From contig JAHDIL010000150.1 of assembly GCA_020630835.1 (NCBI GenBank), positions 1 through 5,483 on the forward strand: 5,483 bases of DNA, read 5' to 3'. Source of the stretch: Verrucomicrobiota bacterium. Lineage in GTDB: Bacteria > Verrucomicrobiota > Verrucomicrobiia > Verrucomicrobiales > DEV007. The position numbers and the translations under genes are program-made. The notes under the pieces were generated by a model. That model worked only from the letters and a program-made list of their open reading frames with translations. It was not told where the DNA came from and made no database searches. This document shows, one piece after another, positions 1 to 5,483 of the stretch. How positions within the stretch are numbered: position 1 is the first letter of the stretch; each line of letters starts with the position of its first letter.

Positions 1-3000
1 TGGGATTTGAAAGAGTTTCGCCCACCGCTCCCTGATGTCCTGCACCTTCAAGCTGGCGAGAGCACGAGCTTCCCGGTTACGGGAGTAGGCGACAGCGTTC
101 TGACAAAAGACGACCTCGCCCTATATAAGATGAGCCGTGACACGGTTGTTAGTGATCTATCTAAGGAGATAAGCTTAAAGGACCGACGCCTCCAACTAAA
201 GGGGTTGCCCGAAGGGCGCTATCTTTTGAGGCTGCGCAGCTTTCACAAACAAATTCCTATTCAGGTTGTGGACGGCGCTCTCGATGCCTCCGGGTTCATC
301 ATTGGAGGCGGGCGTGTCGTCGAAGCAACCTCACCTCACACCACAAAAATTCGACGCGTTTCCCTAGAAGGGGATGAAGTCGTCGTTCATATGGAAAACG
401 AGGACCCGAGTGCTGTTTTGTATGTTGCTAGTCGCAATGTAATGCCGTTCGGTTCACCTCTCTATCCCTTTCAGGTAGGCTACGGATCGCCTAAGACGAG
501 CCTGACTAGATCTCTTAATGAGTCTGCTTATGTCTCAGGTCGTGACATCGGAGATGAATACCGATACATTCTTGACCGCAAGAATAAGAAAAAGTTTCCA
601 GGGGCTTTGTTAGAGAAGCCGTCTATGTTGATCTCTCCTTTTGAGAAATCCGAGACGGAGACCTCATTGGACAGCGCCAAAGAGGGGACGGATTATCAGC
701 CCGCCCCCGAGCCCGCGACGGAGGAGCGAGAAACCGTTGCTCCACAGGAGCGCCCGATCGATCCTTTCGGCGGTGTAGCCGAGCAGAATTTCTATGACGT
801 CTTCCGCGACGGGGCTGGCAGTGCTGTAGCAACCATGCAGGGGAAGACCTTCCGCATTCCAGTCGATAGTTTGAAAGATGGGCAGCATCTCCAACTGATT
901 GCGTTTTCACCGATACATGGAGTGGATGTTCTGGAAACATTTGGACTTCTGAAAGATCAGAGGACCGCTTGGGAAATTGTGCCGCGCGGTTTTTTTGAGA
1001 ACCTTAATGCCGAGGCAGGCGATGTGGTGCCCAACAGGAAGATGGCAATCATCGATAAGGGCGAAAGCCTATCCTTAACGAAGGAAGAATATCTTAGTCT
1101 TGAGCTCTACGGCAGCGTTAAAAATTTGTTCAAAGCGCTAAAGAGCGGGGATGCTAATCTAGAGCTCGAGAGTTTCCGCTGGTTGACCGAATGGCCCAGC
1201 CTTACTGAAGCGGAACGGATGGAGCTATACTCAGAATATGCCTCTCATGAGTTGGACTTTTTCCTATCTCGAAGGGACCGAAAGTTCTTTGATGAGGTTG
1301 TTCTTGCCAGGCTTAGGCACAAACGGTATCCGGCCTTCCTCGACCACTACTTACTTGGGGAGGATCTTGCGCCCTACTTGAGGTATGAGAAGTTTCGATT
1401 TCTCAATGTGTTTGAGAGAATACTCTTAGGGAAAAAGGTAGGAGGGGACAAAGGTCGGGAAATCCTAGATCGCGTGCAACGGGACTATGCATCGCTACCT
1501 TCGACGCTGAGACACGAACACGTTATTGGTCGGCCATTCTCCAGGGCCTCATCATCTCGACGCGAGTCTGCAAAGTCTGATCTTTTTGCTCCCGGAGCAA
1601 TAAGTTTAGATGAAGTTGATCTGGTGCCGGAAAGAGAGATGCGTGTAACGTCTCAGCCTATTCCTGGCCAAGAGGCACCTGCTAAGAAAGGACTCGCGTT
1701 TGCGGACGAATCCTCAGCACTCATGCCAACCGACGCACAGCTGCGACGAAAAGCCGCGCAGCAGGTGCTTTACCGGGCACCGGGCGAGGTATCCGAGTTA
1801 GCTGACTCGTATTACTTCCACCAATCTCTAACGCAACTACAAGAGGACCGCTTTCGTGTGAATGCGTTCTGGAGTGATCTCGCCGCGGCTGACACGAATC
1901 AGCCGTTTTTTACCGAGGCGTTCACGGCTGTCATCGGAGACCCCAGTGCCTCGATTATCGCCTTGGCGCTTTTGGATGTCCCGTTCGAGGAACAGGATTT
2001 CGCGTTGGATTCAGGAGGTGCTGGCTTTGAGATAAAAGCGATGGAGCGTCTACGGTTGTCATATGATACCTATGTAGAGGCCACAAAGGTAGAGGCAAAC
2101 CTCGCTATTAGTCAGCGTGTTTTTCGTGCGGACGACCGTTCGAAACAGGGAGCCAATGGATTGGGCGCTCGAAAATTTGTTAGTGATGAGTTGCTAAGGG
2201 GGGCTGTATACGGACTCCATGTCGTTGTTTCCAACACGACAAGTGAGATGTTATCGGGAGATCTCTTTATCCAGATCCCGCGAGGCAGTGTGGCGCTAGG
2301 AGGGTCTACCGATAACACGCAGCTGCCTATTGCCATCGCCCCCTTTGGCGTCAGTGAACGGGAAGTGTTTTTCTATTTCCCGAAATCCGAACCCGATGCG
2401 GATGTGTCGATTTATCCATCTATGGTTTTTGAGGAAAGCCGTATCCTTGGAAAGGCGAAACCCCTTTCTTTCGAGTTAGTCGATGAGCTCTCTGGCACGG
2501 ATTCAGATTCATGGGTAACGATTGCGAAAGAGGCTACGAATGCAGAAGTGCTCTCTTACCTGGAAGGCGTAAATTTGGAGGAAATCAATCTTGCAAGAGT
2601 GCGATGGCGTCTGAAGAAAAGTAGAGAGTTTTATGAGTCTCTAATAGGCTTGCTTCAGCGGAGACAGTATTTTGTGGAGATAGTGTGGGCGTTCTCCACC
2701 TTCTATCAGGATTTGCCGAGGCTGAAAGAGTATCTACTCCTCCAAAAACGATTTCTCTCCGAGACGGGTCCCGTCGTTCAGACTGGTTGGGGCGAGTTTA
2801 ATCCGGTCGCTCAACGCCGCTATGAGCACCTTGAGTATGGGCCTATTATTAATGCTCGTGTTCATCCTCTACGAGGAAAAGAAACGATTCTGAATGACCG
2901 GTTTTATGGGCAATATCGCAGTTTTCTGAAGATGATTAGCTTTCAGCCTAGCTTGACTCACAGCGATCGGCTGGAACTCGCAACCTATCTCTTGCTGCAG

Positions 3001-3855
3001 GACCGCGTGCAGGATGCTCTGGACGCTTTAGCTGCCATACCGAGTGAGATAGGGGAGAACCCTCAGCATGACTACCTGCGAGCATACGTAGGATTGCTCA
3101 CGGGCCAGGTCGAGACTTCAGCAAAGATTGCCGAAACCTATGCTGACTTTACTCTGGATCCATGGAAGAAACGGTTTGCATCCTTGAACCAACAAATCCA
3201 GGAGATACAGAACCCTGCCGGTGTTGGCGATGCCGCGGGTGGTGCCCTTGAGACAAACGAGCAGGCAGCAGCCATGGCACCGTTCATCGAGTTGCAGGAG
3301 AGCGGCGGAGAGTTCACGGTGACTTATCAGAATATTGAAGAGGTTGAGATTCGTTTTTATGAGATGGACCTCGAGCTTCTTTTCTCAAAGAATCCTTTTG
3401 TAGCAGGCGAGACATCGCAATTCAGCTTTATACGTCCTAACGTGAGCAACCGTGTCGATCTTGCTAAACCTAGAGGTGGTGATTACACCTTTCCCCTGCC
3501 TTCCATTTATCAAGGAAGTAACGTTTTAGTCGAAGCTGTGGGGGCCGGGCAGCGCAGTAGTGTTGCTCTCTTCTCGCATTCTATGAGAGCCGTTTTCTCT
3601 GAGAACTACGGCATCCTCTCCGTGTCTGACGCAGAGACGAATCTGCCACTCCCTCGTTCTTATGTGAAAGTTTATGCCAAACACAAAGATGGAACGGTTC
3701 TCTTTCATAAAGATGGTTACACCGACCTGCGGGGTAAGTTTGATTTCGTGAGCCTGAACACGGTGAGTGATGTTCCGATAGTCGCGTTCAGCGTGCTTGT
3801 GATGACAGAAAAAAATGGATCTCTCGTGCGTGAAGCCTCGCCACCACAGGAGTAG
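1..3855 (+). CDS. Very large conserved protein of unknown function, mixed beta-sandwich/helical-repeat architecture (5' partial)
   Basis: The frame is open from base 1 to a TAG at 3853-3855, giving 1284 visible residues; numbering here starts at the Trp encoded by bases 1-3. A TTG at 7 could start translation, but the frame is open to the edge and no ribosome site can be seen, so the true start is probably upstream. Visible layout: a beta-rich N-terminal part; a motif GRDIGDEYRYILDRK near 180-194; an acidic Pro/Glu/Thr linker at about 217-256; a helical region at about 380-500 with ELDFFLSRRD (417 on) and FERILLG; a second polar linker at about 511-587; a helical part with NAFWSDLA (621 on) and LALLDVPFE; a beta region around VYGLHVVVSN (736 on); a TPR-like helical stretch at about 984-1057; and a C-terminal beta domain resembling carboxypeptidase-regulatory or macroglobulin MG folds, with YVKVYA (1221 on) and KDGYTDLRG (1237-1245). 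I found no cysteine, no macroglobulin-type thioester motif and no membrane helix, which fits an exported protein, but the signal region lies outside the window. From memory, similar motifs recur in large planctomycete and verrucomicrobial hypothetical proteins. The coding call is secure; the function is not known. Confidence 0.93.
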   Translation, partial: WDLKEFRPPLPDVLHLQAGESTSFPVTGVGDSVLTKDDLALYKMSRDTVVSDLSKEISLKDRRLQLKGLPEGRYLLRLRSFHKQIPIQVVDGALDASGFIIGGGRVVEATSPHTTKIRRVSLEGDEVVVHMENEDPSAVLYVASRNVMPFGSPLYPFQVGYGSPKTSLTRSLNESAYVSGRDIGDEYRYILDRKNKKKFPGALLEKPSMLISPFEKSETETSLDSAKEGTDYQPAPEPATEERETVAPQERPIDPFGGVAEQNFYDVFRDGAGSAVATMQGKTFRIPVDSLKDGQHLQLIAFSPIHGVDVLETFGLLKDQRTAWEIVPRGFFENLNAEAGDVVPNRKMAIIDKGESLSLTKEEYLSLELYGSVKNLFKALKSGDANLELESFRWLTEWPSLTEAERMELYSEYASHELDFFLSRRDRKFFDEVVLARLRHKRYPAFLDHYLLGEDLAPYLRYEKFRFLNVFERILLGKKVGGDKGREILDRVQRDYASLPSTLRHEHVIGRPFSRASSSRRESAKSDLFAPGAISLDEVDLVPEREMRVTSQPIPGQEAPAKKGLAFADESSALMPTDAQLRRKAAQQVLYRAPGEVSELADSYYFHQSLTQLQEDRFRVNAFWSDLAAADTNQPFFTEAFTAVIGDPSASIIALALLDVPFEEQDFALDSGGAGFEIKAMERLRLSYDTYVEATKVEANLAISQRVFRADDRSKQGANGLGARKFVSDELLRGAVYGLHVVVSNTTSEMLSGDLFIQIPRGSVALGGSTDNTQLPIAIAPFGVSEREVFFYFPKSEPDADVSIYPSMVFEESRILGKAKPLSFELVDELSGTDSDSWVTIAKEATNAEVLSYLEGVNLEEINLARVRWRLKKSREFYESLIGLLQRRQYFVEIVWAFSTFYQDLPRLKEYLLLQKRFLSETGPVVQTGWGEFNPVAQRRYEHLEYGPIINARVHPLRGKETILNDRFYGQYRSFLKMISFQPSLTHSDRLELATYLLLQDRVQDALDALAAIPSEIGENPQHDYLRAYVGLLTGQVETSAKIAETYADFTLDPWKKRFASLNQQIQEIQNPAGVGDAAGGALETNEQAAAMAPFIELQESGGEFTVTYQNIEEVEIRFYEMDLELLFSKNPFVAGETSQFSFIRPNVSNRVDLAKPRGGDYTFPLPSIYQGSNVLVEAVGAGQRSSVALFSHSMRAVFSENYGILSVSDAETNLPLPRSYVKVYAKHKDGTVLFHKDGYTDLRGKFDFVSLNTVSDVPIVAFSVLVMTEKNGSLVREASPPQE
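3848..3852 (+). promoter_or_regulatory. Shine-Dalgarno-like AGGAG before the VTT-domain gene
   Basis: AGGAG lies in the last codons of the large upstream gene, 10 bases before an in-frame GTG at 3863. It is the best ribosome-binding match near this junction and favours the GTG start. A weaker AGAAG at 3867-3871 lies 6 bases before an ATG at 3878 and supports that alternative. Translation of the second gene is probably coupled to termination of the first. Confidence 0.45.
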
Positions 3856-3862
3856 CAAAGGC

Positions 3863-4609
3863 GTGAAGAAGTCGGCTATGTCAGAAAGTGAAAAACAACA
3901 GGGAAGGGATCGCAAGCGCTGGGTTCTCGGTCTCCTTCTCGCCCTCGGCATAGGCTTGGGCTCCTATCTGTATAAAGACAAGCTTTCACTCGATCAAGCG
4001 GTCAGTGTGGAGCAGTCCATTCTTGCCCTGCTCGACCACAGGCCAGTGTTGACCTGGTTTCTATTCTTCTTGGTCTATTTCCTAGTTGCTGCTTTTTCCA
4101 TTCCCGGTGCCGCGATTCTGACCCTTCTAGCTGGCTGGTTCTTTGGCTTGGGGTGGGGTGTGCTAGGAGTTAGTTTCGCTTCCACACTTGGTGCTTCAGT
4201 CGCATTTCTGGCGAGTCGCTATTTCTTTCGCGCTCCATTGGAGAGCCGATTTTTGAAGCGGAAAGAAAAATTCTTAGAACACTGGGAGGAGCATGGGAAG
4301 TCTTACCTATTCGCCTTGCGACTCGTGCCAGTGGTTCCGTTTTTTGTGATCAATCTGCTCATGGGATTGCTGCCGATTCGGGTTTTTACTTTCGCCTGGG
4401 TGAGCCAGTTGGGCATGCTCCCGGGGACAGCCTTATATGTCTACGCGGGTTCAGCACTGCCGAGTCTTGAGACTCTGCAAAAAGAGGGATGGGGAGGTAT
4501 TCTCAGTCTGAGAGTTGGCATTGCGTTTTGTTTGCTGGCTGCAGCTCCCTTTTTGTTTAAAGCGTTGACGAAGCATTGGGCGAAAGCTCTTGATGAACAC
4601 GCCGATTAA
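3863..4609 (+). CDS. VTT-domain (DedA/TVP38/TMEM64 family) integral membrane protein
   Basis: This is a multi-pass inner-membrane protein of 248 residues from the GTG at 3863. After a charged N-terminus come a membrane helix at about 20-37, hydrophobic segments at about 63-79 and 82-117, and a last helix at about 213-232. The diagnostic region is LRLVPVVPFFVINLLMG (152-168), with Arg153, Pro156, Pro159, Asn164 and Gly168, followed by FAWVSQLGMLPGTALYVYAG (177-196). This Arg/Pro/Pro/Asn/Gly pattern and the following LPGT are typical of the TVP38/TMEM64 branch (SNARE_assoc/VTT domain). Family members are membrane lipid scramblases or transporters, for example of polyprenyl-phosphate carriers or phospholipids; the substrate here cannot be read from sequence. 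The gene begins 7 bases after the stop of the large upstream gene, so co-transcription is likely. The start is uncertain: GTG 3863 has the better ribosome site, ATG 3878 is a good alternative, and ATG 3815 would overlap the upstream gene by 41 bases without a clear ribosome site. The family is confident; the exact start is not. Confidence 0.93.
   Translation: MKKSAMSESEKQQGRDRKRWVLGLLLALGIGLGSYLYKDKLSLDQAVSVEQSILALLDHRPVLTWFLFFLVYFLVAAFSIPGAAILTLLAGWFFGLGWGVLGVSFASTLGASVAFLASRYFFRAPLESRFLKRKEKFLEHWEEHGKSYLFALRLVPVVPFFVINLLMGLLPIRVFTFAWVSQLGMLPGTALYVYAGSALPSLETLQKEGWGGILSLRVGIAFCLLAAAPFLFKALTKHWAKALDEHAD
4606..4609. other. Shared palindromic TTAA holding both convergent stop codons
   Basis: The plus-strand VTT gene ends with TAA at 4607-4609. 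The minus-strand TMEM220-like gene ends with TAA read from 4608 to 4606. The two coding regions therefore overlap by 4 bases within the self-complementary TTAA. No intergenic terminator fits here, so any transcription termination must lie inside the opposing gene. Confidence 0.9.
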
Positions 4610-5001
4610 TAAAAGTCAGCCACGTGACGGCGCGCAATGACAGCTCCGAGGAATTCGCGGGTGAGTTCTACGCGCGGATCTTCAGCTGACATGCTCACTT
4701 GAGTCACGGTGAATTCTTTCGTTCCGAATAAATTTTCGAACAACCCTGGTCCTGTAATAATCATCTCGGCGAGGCAGGCGCAGAGCGAAAGGACCAGGAG
4801 CCAGCGAGGGATGCGGCGAAAGCACACGAAGACTAGGAGAAACGCAATTAGCGAGTAAAACAGGAACCATAGGGTAGCGTCGATACTCGAGGGACGGAAG
4901 TAGACGGTGGGATCGATGTCATTCCGCTGAAACCAGGCGAAGACGACAAACAACAGAGCGGCAAAGGTGTGGAGGATAGCGAGGCGGACAGAGCATTTCA
5001 T
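4606..5001 (-). CDS. Small membrane protein, TMEM220-like
   Basis: A 131-residue hydrophobic protein starts at ATG 5001-4999. Three clear membrane helices are seen at about residues 6-24, 44-61 and 66-83. Right after the first helix comes FAWFQRNDIDP (21-31), matching the Phe/Gln...Asn-Asp-x-Asp-Pro signature of the TMEM220 family of small membrane proteins, and near the C-terminus comes REFLG (115-119), which in relatives precedes the last helix. No biochemical role is established for the family, so none is proposed. Here the segment after REFLG is AVIARRHVADFY, where Arg-Arg-His interrupts what is normally hydrophobic, so the last helix is short or lost. The gene starts 5 bases after the stop of the phosphatase gene. 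No Shine-Dalgarno match is obvious, which suggests translational coupling. The assignment rests on recalled motifs and topology and is fairly confident. Confidence 0.85.
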   Translation of the reverse strand: MKCSVRLAILHTFAALLFVVFAWFQRNDIDPTVYFRPSSIDATLWFLFYSLIAFLLVFVCFRRIPRWLLVLSLCACLAEMIITGPGLFENLFGTKEFTVTQVSMSAEDPRVELTREFLGAVIARRHVADFY

Positions 5002-5006
5002 ACCGT

Positions 5007-5483
5007 TCAGACTTTATCATTGAGCAGAGACAATACCTGCGGCAGCAGCGCTGGCGTCGTTGCCATGGCTTCGCCACCATGGATGTTGCCTTCATTTCCT
5101 GACCAGTCACCGAAGTAACCTCCCGCTTCCTTCAAGATGGGGGGGAATGGGCCACAATCCCATACCGCCATGACGGGATCGAGCATGACCTCAGCCCGTC
5201 CGGTAGCGACCAGCAGGTAGCCGTAGGCATCACACCAACCCGCATTGTAGTAAGTGGCTTGCTGAAGGCGTTTCCAAGGAGCTCCCTTACCATTACTGTC
5301 GAAATAGGCGGTATCAATATGGGCGCAGACGGCGCGGCTCAGATCCGTTTCATTTGATACTTGGGCCCTGCGATTGTTCCACCAGCACCCCGCTCCGCTA
5401 GCAGCCGAGATCATTTCATCAAGTCCTGGGAAGTAAGCGCACCCGACCTCGACAGTGCCGTTTATCTCTAGCGCTATAAGAAC
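5007..5483 (-). CDS. hisN: Inositol-monophosphatase-superfamily phosphatase, probable histidinol-phosphatase (5' partial)
   Basis: The C-terminal 158 residues of a metal-dependent sugar-phosphatase-fold enzyme enter from the right edge and end at a TGA at 5009-5007. The frame is open to base 5483. The Met at 5414 lies inside the conserved stretch FPGLDEMISAASGAGCWWN and is not the start. The active-site signature is VWDCGPFPPILKEAGG: the Asp (visible residue 109, bases 5159-5157) is the metal-binding Asp of the family's WD-x(10)-EAGG pattern, followed by GDW and a GGEAMATT segment. Upstream, DAYGYLLVATGRAEVMLDP also matches the family. About 100 residues, with the Glu and DPIDGT-type metal motifs, lie outside the window. 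HisN hydrolyses L-histidinol phosphate to histidinol and phosphate, the penultimate enzyme-level step of histidine synthesis, in the cytoplasm. The HisN subgroup is preferred over inositol-1-phosphatase because of the ATGRAEVMLDP and EAGGYFGDW wording, but substrate is inferred. The small membrane-protein gene follows 5 bases downstream. Confidence 0.9.
   Translation of the reverse strand, partial: VLIALEINGTVEVGCAYFPGLDEMISAASGAGCWWNNRRAQVSNETDLSRAVCAHIDTAYFDSNGKGAPWKRLQQATYYNAGWCDAYGYLLVATGRAEVMLDPVMAVWDCGPFPPILKEAGGYFGDWSGNEGNIHGGEAMATTPALLPQVLSLLNDKV

Noticed and set aside
623..940. Open frames on the minus strand at 623-940 and 664-894
   Set aside because: Both lie antisense inside the large plus-strand gene, have low-complexity Arg/Pro-rich or unrecognisable products and no ribosome site.
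2112..2336. Minus-strand open frame of 74 codons
   Set aside because: It is fully antisense to a conserved-looking beta region of the large gene, and its product resembles nothing.
1..3855. Canonical alpha-2-macroglobulin
   Set aside because: The protein has no Cys-Gly-Glu-Gln thioester motif, and its helical-repeat segments do not fit the macroglobulin order; only a distant MG-like domain is suggested.
3526..3951. Minus-strand open frame of 141 codons across the junction of the two plus-strand genes
   Set aside because: It overlaps two well-supported genes and its His/Arg-rich product has no recognisable domain.
4611..4628. Possible minus-strand terminator: GTCA/TGAC inverted repeat followed by TTTT
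   Set aside because: The stem has only 4 pairs and lies within the last codons of the gene; it is too weak to call.
4682..5317. Minus-strand open frames at 4682-4870, 4919-5110 and 5132-5317
   Set aside because: They are out-of-frame shadows of the TMEM220-like and hisN-like genes on the same strand.
5412..5414. ATG as the start of the phosphatase gene
   Set aside because: The frame stays open to the window edge and the upstream residues (VGCAYFPGLDE) match the family, so this Met is internal.

Overview
The window is densely coding and holds four genes in two tail-to-tail blocks, with no intergenic gap longer than 7 bases. Base composition is intermediate (about half G+C by eye). No RNA gene, mobile element, CRISPR array or long repeat was seen. 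The gene set and the style of the large protein suggest a bacterium of the Planctomycetota-Verrucomicrobiota group, more likely Verrucomicrobiota. This is an inference from remembered family distribution, not something the DNA proves.

Plus-strand block (1-4609). Most of the window is the 3' part of one very large gene whose protein (1284 visible residues, no cysteine) combines beta-sandwich-like regions, alpha-helical repeat-like regions and two disordered linkers, and ends in a carboxypeptidase-regulatory/MG-like beta domain. I recognise it as a large conserved protein of unassigned function. Seven bases after its stop comes a VTT-domain (DedA/TVP38/TMEM64) membrane protein, probably translated from the same message.

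Minus-strand block (5483-4606). The 3' end of an inositol-monophosphatase-superfamily gene, best read as histidinol-phosphatase HisN, enters from the right edge. Five bases after its stop starts a 131-residue membrane protein resembling the TMEM220 family. The two blocks converge on a palindromic TTAA in which both terminal genes find their TAA stop, so they overlap by 4 bases with no room for an intergenic terminator.

Functionally, the plus block is an envelope-type pair (a large, probably exported protein and a lipid-handling membrane protein). The minus block pairs a metabolic phosphatase with a small membrane protein. No defence, mobile or secondary-metabolite system is visible. The least understood item is the large plus-strand protein.
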